64,000 nucleotides of DNA from Vicia villosa. Lineage: Eukaryota; Streptophyta; Magnoliopsida; Fabales; Fabaceae. Under the pieces are notes generated by a model, which worked only from the letters and a program-made list of their open reading frames with translations, had not been told where the DNA came from and did not search any database. The position numbers and the translations under genes were made by a program. The stretch covers positions 21,104,808-21,168,807 of the forward strand of contig NC_081180.1 of NCBI RefSeq assembly GCF_029867415.1, written 5' to 3'. This document shows positions 14,831-25,332 of the stretch, one piece after another (position 1 is the first letter of the stretch; the number at the start of each line of letters is the position of its first letter).

Positions 14831-14917
14831 TTAAAGTGAAAAGTTCCGGATAGAGTCCTTCATCTGACTCTCCAGTTCCCATGTAACATTTCCATCAGTT
14901 GATCCTCTAAAATCCAT
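14831..14917 (-). pseudogene. Remnant of the pol C-terminus in the gypsy element
   Basis: The minus strand reads DFRGSTDGNVTWELESQMKD and on to a stop at 14831-14833. This resembles the tail behind the chromodomain of chromovirus polyproteins (..TWE.E..M). Together with the sequences at the 3' end it suggests a Tekay-like parent. It is short, so the lineage is inference. Confidence 0.5.
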
Positions 14918-16856
14918 CTGACATAACCAACAGGAAGCACATCTCATGCATTCAATCTCAGCTCTTACGTCGCATTTGACTACCCAAAGGTGTACTACTC
15001 GTTATACCTCCAAAAGGTTAACAACAATAGAACATTGAGGTACAACCCATACAATACGCCCAATAACTGAATAATATAATTACTCAACCATGGTATGATC
15101 ACATTGATCAACACTGCAGTAATGCATTCCATCTACCAACATACCAACCTTAGACATACTTTTTCATTTGAACGATGAAATAATACTTACACTTTTCACC
15201 AACTGCTTCTTTCAAGAAAACTCAATAATCGTATTCTTCATACTATTGGATTTCAATTATCTGACTCCTCTCAAGTCACACCAGTAATTATCTAACACGT
15301 TACACTCCACTTTTGCTGCACTATTCTGATTCTTCATTACAACCATCATTACCAATTAGATTTTTGAGTTATACCCAACTCTGGCCCTCTTTACTCATTC
15401 GTTCAAAAATCATTCTTTACCATCCATGGTACTAATCCACCACTCGTCAATACTTACTCGCACTCAAAAACAAATTCCTAATTTACTTCATCTATTAAAC
15501 ATTTCAACCATCGGAATGAGTGCACATGAGTAGTTATAATCACACTCATCAGCCTCAATATACCATTGCTTACATAATAGCTCAAACTGAATCCCACTCT
15601 TTAAGAATTAATCAACTTCGTCCTTCATGGAGTATAATTCCTCATTATATCTAGAATCTACAATATCACCTTAACAACGACACAAAATTATTATAGCATC
15701 GTATAGTATCAACTCATTGTCTTAACTTTGCTAAATACATACTCGTTAACTACGTACAACCACAATAACACGTTCGTCATCTCGGAAATTATTCAAAAGA
15801 GTTCTAATTCTTCGATACGACATCATTACCTCCACGAGATTCTAAATCCAACATATAAATCAATACATATTCTCTATGTAGGCTTCCGACATATTAATTC
15901 CTCACTTCCCACGAGTAGTACTCATAACACTACTCCACATCACACTTTTGTTGTGCGACTCTGATTACTCGTCTTAAGTCATTTGCCCATCATATTGCAC
16001 TCTTTCATATTCACTTCTTCATAAGTTCACACAACATGGTGAGTGATTATTCTCACGGCTTAGTATTCATCGCTTTCTAAACCATTAAGGTAACAAAACA
16101 AGTCCATCCCATCTATATGATTCCGCCTACTATCAACAAGATATTAAGGGTGATCAAGTCCTCAATTTGTCAATAGACAGCCGACAACCATATGTAAGCA
16201 TAAACCGTCGTTACTACATAATAGTGTCCTTTTCGAGTTTGCACTCAAACTCATTAACATCGTCATAGTTCAATAATTCACTTTGAGTCTTTACAACTCG
16301 CACACTTCCCTCTTATTGGATCTTGTCGATGAGACACCAACGTCCAAACATTTCACACAATCCGCTTCATAGTCACTTAGCATCACATACTTGTTAAGTA
16401 CTTCCAAACTTCATAATCACTAATATACTCGTACATTACTATTCATCTCGTTCCAAATCAAAATCCTCATCTTAGCAAAAGACCGCGACAACATTCATAA
16501 CTCGTGGTTTTACTCTAAATTCCATGAAATCTTTAGCGTCCAAGTATCATTCCACTCGAAATCTCCACAAAGTCTTCCTCACATCAATAGGTGTCAGAAA
16601 TTCTCTACAATTCTTCTTTTATACATGTCGTTGCTTTGGCATCATAAATACGACTTCAACCGTTCTAAAGTTTATTTCACCTTTACTACTCCTTCACTCC
16701 TCACTAGAATCCATCGACACTCAAATCATCTTTATGACCGAACATCTCATCAACTTATTCATCAACAACATGTTCTACTCGGCTCTGTTTCAAACAATCG
16801 CGGTAGTAGGCATTCCTATTCAACAATCTTCACGCTTCCTTAACCAACTTTGGAAT
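14918..16856. other. Non-coding interior of the gypsy element (left of copia)
   Basis: About 1.9 kb in which I recognise no coding domain on either strand. The plus-strand ORF at 16524-16919 runs into the copia LTR and resembles nothing. Either highly decayed pol or replaced filler DNA. Confidence 0.5.
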
Positions 16857-17292
16857 TGTGAGATTTTGGATCGAACTCTAGTATGGCCGAAGGGTAGCTT
16901 CTTGGTTCGACAGGGTTAAGCATGAAGTCGAAGGTTGTTCACATGCTTGTGTCAAAGATGCTAGGGTTGTTAGCATGTTAAATTAGGTTTTAGTGTTTAA
17001 ACCCTAATTTGTTAAGTTAGCTTGTTTATTAAGTTGACTTGTGTAATGGGCCTTGTGGAAAAAGCCCATTAGTTAGTATGTTAGGTTTTATTATAAATAG
17101 CATACTAGTCTCTCATCATTGCTAAGCTGCAAATCCTAATTTAGGGTGAGAGAGGTTATTTGTTATTCTTGTAAACTTGTAATCTTGTTTTAAGAGAAAG
17201 TAAAAGAATAGCAGTTATAACCAATTCTTGTGTTCTTATTCTCTTCCCTAATTCCCTATTATACTTTGTTATTGGTATCGTTTTTCACAACA
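16857..17292 (+). repeat. 5' LTR of copia element
   Basis: Contains TATAAATAG at 17092-17100. Upstream of it is a mirrored pair of site-II-like boxes (AATGGGCC and GCCCATT, 17045-17070). Ends CAACA, followed by the putative primer site. Confidence 0.93.
17092..17100 (+). promoter_or_regulatory. TATA box of copia LTR
   Basis: TATAAATAG, the best core promoter match in the LTR, about 20 bp downstream of the GGGCC/GCCCA pair. Repeated in the 3' LTR at 21561-21569. Confidence 0.6.
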
Positions 17293-17293
17293 A

Positions 17294-17310
17294 ATTGGTG
17301 CGGTGAGCGT
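17294..17310 (+). other. Putative primer binding site of copia element
   Basis: ATTGGTGCGGTGAGCGT follows the LTR directly. It contains TGGTGC.., as expected for pairing with a tRNA ending CCA, but it is not the usual initiator tRNA-Met site. I cannot name the tRNA. Confidence 0.4.
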
Positions 17311-17317
17311 GGAGAAG

Positions 17318-20300
17318 ATGCCGTCAACAAAGTATGAGATTGAAAAGTTCACCGGAGTGAATGATTTCGGTCTGTGGCGCTTGAAGATGAAAGCCCTACT
17401 GGTTCAGCAGGGTTGTTTGGAAGCGTTGAAGGGAGAGGCAGCCATGAATGCTGCATTAACGGCAGCGGAGAAGACGACTATGATTGAGAAGGCACACAGC
17501 GCAATTTTGTTGAGCCTTGGTGATAAGGTTCTCAGGCAGGTATCAAAGGAGACGACGGCATCAGGGTTATGGGTGAAACTTGAAAGTTTGTATATGACCA
17601 AATCGCTGGTAAATCGACTCTACCTGAAGCAAGCTTTGTATTCATTCAAGATGATTGAAGACAAAGTATTGGCTGAGCAGTTGGATATGTTCAACAAGCT
17701 GATTCTTGATCTTGAAAATATTGATGTGAAGATCGATGATGAAGATCAAGCGCTGTTACTATTGTGTTCTTTGCCTCGATCACATGCTCACTTCAAAGAA
17801 ACTCTCTTGTATGGAAGGGAGTCCCTGACGTTTGAAGAAGTTCAATCAGCCTTGTACTCTAAGGACTTGAATGAACGAAAGGAGCATAAACCCTCGACTG
17901 TTGGCGAAGGTTTGGCCGTTAAAGGAAAACTCTTACGAAAGGATGGTAAGTTCGACAAGAAGAAAGGCAAAATCCAGTCGAAGTCTTACAGTGGCGAAGC
18001 ATCTGGCATTCGATGCTATCATTGTAAAAAGGAGGGTCACACAAGAAAGGTGTGCCCTGAACGCTTGAAATATCATGGAGGTAAGGATAATGGCAACGCT
18101 GCCATTGTTCAAGATGATTTCGAATCATCTGATGTTCTTGTGGTTTCAAGCAGTGACTCTAAGAAGGAGTGGATTATGGATTCAGGTTGCACTTGGCACA
18201 TGACTCCAAACAAAGACTTGTTCGAGGAATTATGTGATCAAGATGGTGGATCCGTATTGCTGGGAAACAACAAGACTTGCAAGATTGCAGGTATTGGATC
18301 TATTAGATTCAAGCTCCATGATGAGTCAATAAGGTTGTTGACTGAAGTCAGGTTTGTTCCTGATTTGAAGAGAAATCTGCTTTCTCTTGGTGAATTCGAC
18401 AAGAAAGGATATGTTTTCCAAGGAGAGAAAAGTATCCTAAGAGTCATGAAGGGTTCGAAGGAAGTCTTGAGAGGCGTGAAAAAACAAGGCTTGTATACCC
18501 TTGAGGCTGAAGTTGTAAGTGGTTCGACAAATGTTGTATCCACGAAACCTTTGTCGAAGACAGAAATCTGGCACATGAGATTGGGCCATGTCAGTGAAAG
18601 GGGTCTGGTCGAATTAGGGAAACAAAATCTGCTTGGTGGAGACAAAGTCGAAAAGCTGAAGTTTTGTGAACCCTGTGTACTTGGAAAATCTTGCAGAGTG
18701 AAGTTCAACAAAGGCAAACAAAGAACACATGGATCCCTTGATTACATCCATGCTGATCTTTGGGGGCCTGCAAGGTGTCCATCACATTCAGGAGCAAGGT
18801 ATTTTCTATCCATAGTAGATGATTATTCCAGAAAATTATGGGTATTCATCCAGAAGACTAAGGATGAAACTTTTGAGAATTTCAAAAGTTGGAAGACTCT
18901 GGTTGAAAATCAGACTGGCAGAAAGGTCAAGAGGTTGAGAACCGACAATGGCCTTGAATTTTGCAATGAGGCATTCGACAGTTTTTGTGCTGCCTCTGGT
19001 ATTGCAAGGCATAGAACTACTGCAGGTACTCCACAGCAAAATGGTTTGGCTGAAAGGTTTAATCGAACTATTTTGGAGAGAGTCAGATGCATGTTGACTA
19101 GTGCGGGGTTAACAAAGGTGTTCTGGGCTGAGGCTGTTTCGACAGCAACATATCTGATAAACAGATGTCCTTCGACAGCGTTAGATATGAAGACACCTGA
19201 AGAAGTTTGGTCGGGACATCCACCAGATCTCGACAAACTGAGAGTATTTGGCTGCGTAGCCTATGCTCACATTAGGCAAGACAAGGTCGAACCTAGAGCT
19301 CTGAAATGCATGTTCATGGGATACCCTGAAGGAGTCAAAGCTTATAGGCTATGGTGCCTAGAGCCAGGTCACAGGAGGTGTATCACCAGTCGAGATGTAG
19401 TTTTCAATGAAGCTGAAATGGCTTTTAAGAAAACTGATGATGTTGGTCGAAGTACAGAAACATCTGACGAAGAGCTGGAACAGGTAGAGATTCCTGTTGA
19501 GGTGGAGCATGTTGATGCTGAATTGCATGTCCCTGATGAAGTCGAAGAAGAAGCAGAAGATGCTGAGGAAGCTGAGGAAACTGACGATGACTACCTATTG
19601 TCGAGAGATAGGTCGAGAAGAGTCATCAAACCACCTCAGAGACTTGGGTATGCAGATCTTATAGCTTATGCATTAATCTCTGCCAGTGAGGTTCTTGATG
19701 ATGAACCTAGAGATTATAAGGAAGTTATGAGGAGTCAAAATAAGACTGAATGGCTGAAGGCCATGGATGATGAGATGAAATCTCTTCATGATAATCACAC
19801 TTGGGAACTGATCAAGAAACCTGCTGGGGCAAGGTTAGTCAGCTGTAAATGGATTTTTAAAGTTAAGGAAGAAATTGAAGGAGTGACGTCGAAAAGATAT
19901 AAGGCAAGGTTAGTCGCAAGGGGTTTCACTCAGAAAGAAGGTGTCGACTTCAATGATGTGTTTTCTCCTGTTGTGAAGCATAGGTCCATTCGAATGTTGC
20001 TTGCCATGGTGGCACAGTTCGATCTTGAACTGGAACAAATGGATGTGAAGACTGCGTTCTTGTATGGTGATTTAGATGAAACGATCCTGATGAGGCAACC
20101 TGAAGGGTATGTCGAAAAGGGGAAGGAAGATTATGTGTGCAAGTTAAAGAGATCTTTGTATGGGCTGAAACAATCTCCTCGACAGTGGAATAGGAGATTC
20201 GACAAGTTCATGGCACGCATAAGTTTCATTAGAAGTCAGTTCGACCACTGTGTTTACTTCAGATTTCGACCTGGTAATTCATTTGTTATTTTGTTGCTTT

Positions 20301-21283
20301 ATGTGGATGATATTCTCATAGCAAGCAACAGTGTCGAAGATGTGATGAGGGTGAAGGCTGAACTCAATAAGGAGTTCGATATGAAGGATTTGGGAGCTGC
20401 TTCCAGAATTCTTGGAATTGACATTCGAAGAGATAGAAAGAAGTCGAAGTTATGCCTATCTCAAGAGGCATATCTACGGAAGATTCTTGAAAAGTTTGGT
20501 ATGTCGAATTCGAAGCCAGTTGTGACTCCAACAAACCCTCAATTCAAGCTGAGTATTGATCAGTGTCCCAGTACTGATGTGGAAAGAGCCTATATGAATA
20601 GCATCCCATATGCTAATATAGTTGGTTCTTTGATGTATGCTATGGTTTGTACTAGACCCGACATAGCATACGCAGTAAGTCTTGTAAGCAGGTACATGGC
20701 GAATCCTGGAAAGGCTCACTGGCAAGCATTGAAGTGGATTTTAAGGTACATAAATGGGTCTCTGAATAGAGTCCTAATTTATGGTGGAGCCTTGGGTGAA
20801 GATGGTAAAGCAGTAATCGAAGGATATGTCGACTCTGATTATGCAGGTTGTATGGATTCCAGGAAATCTATTTCTGGATATGTTTTCACTATGTTTGGCA
20901 CAACAATTAGTTGGAAAGCAACACTTCAGAAGGTTGTTGCTCTATCAACCACTGAAGCGGAGTACATTGCATTAACTGAAGCTGTGAAAGAAGCATTGTG
21001 GCTTGAAGGTTTTGCGAAGGAGCTGAAACTTCAAGGTCGAGGTATCACTGTTAAATGTGATAGTCAAAGTGCAATACACATGTCGAAGAATTCAGCCTAT
21101 CATGAGCGAACTAAGCACATTGATGTGAGGCTGCATTTCGTCAGAGGAGTAATCGAGCGTGGAGAAGTCCAAGTGCTGAAGGTTTCGACTGAAGACAATG
21201 CTGCTGATATGATCACCAAGACATTGCCGAGTTGCAAGTTTTTCCACTGTATGCAGTTGATAAAGCTGCATGAAGAAAGCTAG
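17318..21283 (+). CDS. Copia gag-pol polyprotein
   Basis: Single open frame for gag, protease, integrase, RT and RNase H, about 1,321 residues. I start it at the ATG at 17318 (MPSTKYEIEKF). The open frame extends five codons upstream only by counting a GTG. Domains in order: gag to about residue 225; zinc knuckle CYHCKKEGHTRKVC; protease with DSGCTWHM; GAG-pre-integrase WHMRLGH; integrase with HADLWG, TDNGLEF and NGLAERFNR (the three catalytic acids); an acidic Glu-rich linker; RT with QMDVKTAFLYGDL and the catalytic YVDDI; RNase H with DSDYAG and STTEAEYIAL. The gag and pol sequence is of the TNT1-94 type (Tork lineage). No stop or shift. All key residues are present, so the product may be functional. 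Confidence 0.95.
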   Translation: MPSTKYEIEKFTGVNDFGLWRLKMKALLVQQGCLEALKGEAAMNAALTAAEKTTMIEKAHSAILLSLGDKVLRQVSKETTASGLWVKLESLYMTKSLVNRLYLKQALYSFKMIEDKVLAEQLDMFNKLILDLENIDVKIDDEDQALLLLCSLPRSHAHFKETLLYGRESLTFEEVQSALYSKDLNERKEHKPSTVGEGLAVKGKLLRKDGKFDKKKGKIQSKSYSGEASGIRCYHCKKEGHTRKVCPERLKYHGGKDNGNAAIVQDDFESSDVLVVSSSDSKKEWIMDSGCTWHMTPNKDLFEELCDQDGGSVLLGNNKTCKIAGIGSIRFKLHDESIRLLTEVRFVPDLKRNLLSLGEFDKKGYVFQGEKSILRVMKGSKEVLRGVKKQGLYTLEAEVVSGSTNVVSTKPLSKTEIWHMRLGHVSERGLVELGKQNLLGGDKVEKLKFCEPCVLGKSCRVKFNKGKQRTHGSLDYIHADLWGPARCPSHSGARYFLSIVDDYSRKLWVFIQKTKDETFENFKSWKTLVENQTGRKVKRLRTDNGLEFCNEAFDSFCAASGIARHRTTAGTPQQNGLAERFNRTILERVRCMLTSAGLTKVFWAEAVSTATYLINRCPSTALDMKTPEEVWSGHPPDLDKLRVFGCVAYAHIRQDKVEPRALKCMFMGYPEGVKAYRLWCLEPGHRRCITSRDVVFNEAEMAFKKTDDVGRSTETSDEELEQVEIPVEVEHVDAELHVPDEVEEEAEDAEEAEETDDDYLLSRDRSRRVIKPPQRLGYADLIAYALISASEVLDDEPRDYKEVMRSQNKTEWLKAMDDEMKSLHDNHTWELIKKPAGARLVSCKWIFKVKEEIEGVTSKRYKARLVARGFTQKEGVDFNDVFSPVVKHRSIRMLLAMVAQFDLELEQMDVKTAFLYGDLDETILMRQPEGYVEKGKEDYVCKLKRSLYGLKQSPRQWNRRFDKFMARISFIRSQFDHCVYFRFRPGNSFVILLLYVDDILIASNSVEDVMRVKAELNKEFDMKDLGAASRILGIDIRRDRKKSKLCLSQEAYLRKILEKFGMSNSKPVVTPTNPQFKLSIDQCPSTDVERAYMNSIPYANIVGSLMYAMVCTRPDIAYAVSLVSRYMANPGKAHWQALKWILRYINGSLNRVLIYGGALGEDGKAVIEGYVDSDYAGCMDSRKSISGYVFTMFGTTISWKATLQKVVALSTTEAEYIALTEAVKEALWLEGFAKELKLQGRGITVKCDSQSAIHMSKNSAYHERTKHIDVRLHFVRGVIERGEVQVLKVSTEDNAADMITKTLPSCKFFHCMQLIKLHEES

Positions 21284-21325
21284 TCTGTTCCTTGACGTTG
21301 TAGAGTTAGGTCCAAGGTGGAGATT

Positions 21326-21761
21326 TGTGAGATTTTGGATCGAACTCTAGTATGGCCGAAGGGTAGCTTCTTGGTTCGACAGGGTTAAGCATGAAGTCGA
21401 AGGTTGTTCACATGCTTGTGTCGAAGATGCTAGGGTTGTTATCATGTTAAATTAGGTTTTAGTGTTTAAACCCTAATTTGTTAAGTTAGCTTGTTTATTA
21501 AGTTGACTTGTGTAATGGGCCTTGTGGAAAAAGCCCATTAGTTAGTATGTTAGGTTTTATTATAAATAGCATACTAGTCTCTCATCATTGCTAAGCTGCA
21601 AATCCTAATTTAGGGTGAGAGAGGTTATTTGTTATTCTTGTAAACTTGTAATCTTGTTTTAAGAGAAAGTAAAAGAATAGCAGTTATAACCAATTCTTGT
21701 GTTCTTATTCTCTTCCCTAATTCCCTATTATACTTTGTTATTGGTATCGTTTTTCACAACA
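21326..21761 (+). repeat. 3' LTR of copia element
   Basis: Same length as the 5' LTR, two substitutions by eye. Confidence 0.93.
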
Positions 21762-21766
21762 GGAAC

Positions 21767-22878
21767 ATCTACTCAAAGGATCATCTCTATTGTATTTATA
21801 ACTCTCTTATAAGGTAGAACATAATTTTACCTCTTCGTAGGCTCAAACGGTACATTAATCCGACACTCGGAACTCAAGATATGAATTTTCCAATCATTAC
21901 CCGAAAAGGCAACACCGACGCCATGTAGCGACACTCTAAACGATGTCTCCAAAACTCCTCAAATGGTATATTCAATTCTTAAAATTACTTCTCAACAAAC
22001 CCTCTAATTATTCCTTCAATCCGTTCAACACTGACATCTCGTGCAACACCAATAAACAAGTCTAGTTCTAAGAACAAGAGTAACCGTAACTTCACCTCTT
22101 TCCAACGTCATCCTGTCACAATTAATTATGTTACAACTGCTGCAACTATTTTTATAACAAAGTTCATCTTGTTAGCTTTCCGACGCTTCAAACGGAACTC
22201 AAATCGGATGTTCAAAACTCCAGTTATGAATTTTCGAAGTTCTGCAGCTATTCAGCAATTTTCCTGCGTTTTGCTTACGAAAATTTCACCCCAAAACTCA
22301 TTCTCTTCAACTCGATCACATTCCAAACAGCTCCTTATCATATCTCTTCACTTCCAAACATTCTTATAACTTGAGCAACACATCCCATCGCCGAAGTGCG
22401 ATTTCTGAAACATTACGACATCAATCCTCTTTGCAAACTTGCAGCTGAACCCCTTCGGAGACGTAAGGCTACTCAACTGACAACTTCGCAGCACACCAGC
22501 AGAGCTGATACATTGCAACTTTCTAATTTTCCTCTCCTACAAATAATCATCAATTGCATATAATCATTCTCCTTCAAGATGCTCCAACTTAATTACCAGC
22601 CAAGTCTTAATTCCAAGTCACCTTCAATTCGGGAAACAACAACTCCAACAACGCTCGCACTGTTGCCAACAACAGCCTACTGAATCAATCGTCTTACAAC
22701 TGAAACATAACCGAGAAGCGAAGCTTCTCCCCCACTTGTTTCAAACCAACTTCCGCAACAAACAACCAAGTACCGACAGTGATTCACTCACATGTCGCGT
22801 ACCAAGGGATAATACACCGACAGTATTCAACTGTCGTGCAACTCAACTGACTCGACAATTGGTCGGACGGACCGACCT
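21767..22878. other. Non-coding interior of the gypsy element (right of copia)
   Basis: The leader side of the element on the minus strand, between primer site and copia insertion. No gag recognised. Bases 22171-22243 repeat a module also found in the LTRs (13861-13940) and in the solo LTR at 48598-51096. Confidence 0.5.
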
Positions 22879-22890
22879 GCTCTGATACCA
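22879..22890 (-). other. Primer binding site (initiator tRNA-Met)
   Basis: Reads TGGTATCAGAGC on the minus strand, four bases inside the 5' LTR. This is the canonical primer site of plant LTR retrotransposons primed by initiator tRNA-Met. Confidence 0.85.
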
Positions 22891-22894
22891 CTAT

Positions 22895-25332
22895 TGTAAC
22901 ACCCTTCTAAAACCCCACAGAATAATAAATAAAATTCAGAGTATAACATGAAAAGGGTATTACAACTTCAAAATATTTAAAACATTAAGCCATGTCATGC
23001 CTTATGAGGAACTTCAAAACACATTATTCAGTAATCATGTTAACACAGCGGAAAATACTTCAAAACTGAATAACATAAAACATCGGTATTCAACATCAAG
23101 AATTTACCGATTTAAAACAAACAAAACATCATTCTAACATAAGAAATAATCCCTCAAACAATACTAAAATAAACGTCCCCCAGTGTTACAAGACCAGAGC
23201 ATGACCCGACACAACCGACTAAAAGAAGTAACTCTACGAGTTATCCTCACCAAGCACAAGCCGCTACTCCTTAATCTGAAAAATGTCAACAGTAAGGGTG
23301 AGACATATCACAATTAAACTATATTATAAGTTCATAACGACAAAACATCATAAGCAGATTATTCGCCCAACTGCAACATATTTAGATTATTATTAGATTA
23401 TCCATCAATAGTTACGAAAAATACAACCGATTACATCACCATAACATAACACTGGAAATCTTCCAATCATGTTATAACAACACAAATACACATGCAACGA
23501 CTTTATGCATACAATTATTATTCACCCGATCATCATATGTATTTCAGATACACAACAGTTAATCAAACACACAACCATTCATATCAAACACATATAAATT
23601 ATAACATTGGACAACTTCCATTCATGTTATAATTATACACAACAACCTAATGCAATGCAACTAAATGCATGTGGTACCAAACATGGGATAACCCATCTCA
23701 CCGATCCACCACCATAAAGATTCGGCTACTTCTCTCACTAATTCCACACAATGGGAATTAGCTACCGCTGTCCCACCACCATAAGGGATACAGCCCACAA
23801 CATGATTATGAAATACATGCATCAACCATAACATGCACATCATCAACATCCACCAACGATTCATAATCATTCATCCATAACACACAAAGCATACTCATAT
23901 CCCAATCATTGGATATTCACCACAACATAATACATTTAACACAGAAACATATTATCACCACAGCAATCACATAGCCTCTATCAATCACAGATGACATATT
24001 GCATACAAGACAATCAATGTCATCCTCAACAACCACCAAAAACAACATCTACATTTTATAACTTAAGCCTCATGTATACATACAATTACCAAAAACATAT
24101 GCAATTAAGAATTATCTATGCGATTCTGATATTTACGCACATCACCATAATTTAACATATTGAATTATCCACCATTTGTACAATATGCATTTATCACATA
24201 ATAATCACAACAATGCATAGAATTTACCATTCATCAATTCCATGTATCACAATTAGCACATAGTCCACAACACCAATACATATTGTTCTTAAATAACATT
24301 ATTCCATGACATACACATATACAATTACATGTCATTTTCACAACCACATAATAATTAAATCATCTAGTGCTAATCAATTTACTTTCATCAAAAAGAGCAT
24401 TTTGTTAGCTTCGTAACGCTTCGAACGGCACCTAAAACGGACTTACGGATCAACAGTTATGAATTTTTAAAGTTTTGAGAAAAATGCCAACACAGCGATG
24501 TAACGGGTTACATCATTCATGTAACCGGTTACATCAGTTCCAGTAGTGAAAATACCCCATTTTTCTTCGATGTAATCGGTTACCTCAACCATGTAACCGG
24601 TTACATCACCCCAAAATTCCCAAAACGTTGCGTTTTTCATCATTTTTCACATAGGTAACCGGTTACCTCAACCATGTAACCGGTTACATCACTGAAGAAG
24701 TGTTAAAATCTATATTTTTCTTCTGTTACGGGATTCATCCTTCAAACCCCCAAAAACCCATCTTTTACACACAAGAAAATCATTATAAGTCCTAATTCTT
24801 CAAGTTCAATACCAGCATTATATAATTACTTAAATACACACATCAATCCTATCCATTGTACATAAATCATACATCATTCACGTCATCACAAACACATCCA
24901 ATTTGCCCTATAGATTCCAAAACCCCAAAATCTAACACACATCCAATTGAGATACAAAACCTACATAATCAATCCTATCATCATTAAACTGATAATATAG
25001 GCTAAATGGATTAGTCACCCCTTACCTTAGCCAAGAACCTTGAATTCTTCTCTTCCTCCTCTTCTCCCCTTTCACGTTCCTTCTCTTTTCCTCTTTTGCT
25101 TCTCCTTTTTTCCTTATTTTCACAATTTCTCTATTTTATAAAAAAATAGGATAATTAGTTAGTAAGGCCTCTCCATTGGCACCTCCCCTTTTACTAACTA
25201 CGTCACGGCCCAATAACAATAATTCCCATAATTCTTCCAAAAATTCAATTTTTAATTACTAAATAACTAAATAATTTCCAAATAATTAATTTAACTTAAT
25301 TAAATTAATTTATGAAATTACGGGGTGTTACA
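22895..25332 (-). repeat. 5' LTR of the gypsy element
   Basis: Same length as the partner LTR. Differences seen by eye include CCCCACAG versus CCCCACGG, CCGGTTAC versus CCGATTAC, and AATCACAG versus AATCACAA. The promoter for the element should lie here. Confidence 0.93.

Larger units (their letters stand above)
16857..21761 (+). mobile_element. Intact Ty1/copia retrotransposon (Tork/TNT1-94-like)
   Basis: Full-length element of 4,905 bp inserted in the gypsy element. The two LTRs are each 436 bp, TGTGAG...CAACA, and differ at only two positions that I can see (CAAAG/CGAAG and TTAGC/TTATC). The flanks GGAAT (16852-16856) and GGAAC (21762-21766) are a 5-bp target duplication with one change. 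A purine-rich AAGGTGGAGATT precedes the right LTR. With an uninterrupted polyprotein and near-identical LTRs, it could be autonomous. At a commonly used plant LTR rate of 1.3e-8 per site per year, two differences mean roughly 0.2 million years. Confidence 0.95.
12352..25332 (-). mobile_element. Non-autonomous Ty3/gypsy (chromovirus-like) LTR retrotransposon, split by a copia insertion
   Basis: Complete element bounded by TG...CA LTRs of equal length (2,438 bp each) and by a perfect 5-bp duplication AGTGT (12347-12351 and 25333-25337). A primer site TGGTATCAGAGC (minus strand, 22890-22879, complementary to initiator tRNA-Met) lies next to the right LTR. A polypurine tract AGTGGGGGAGAGT lies next to the left LTR. 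The element therefore runs on the minus strand. Without the copia insertion it is about 8.1 kb with only 3.2 kb internal. It has no gag, RT or integrase ORF beyond a short pol tail, so it must move in trans. About 13 differences between the LTRs by eye (about 0.5%) mean a recent insertion. Confidence 0.88.

Noticed and set aside
16524..16919. 131-residue ORF running into the copia LTR
   Set aside because: It crosses the insertion boundary, so it cannot be an old gene, and it resembles nothing.
17303..17317. Upstream start of the copia polyprotein (five extra residues)
   Set aside because: The extension relies on a GTG codon overlapping the primer-site region; the first ATG in a good position is 17318.
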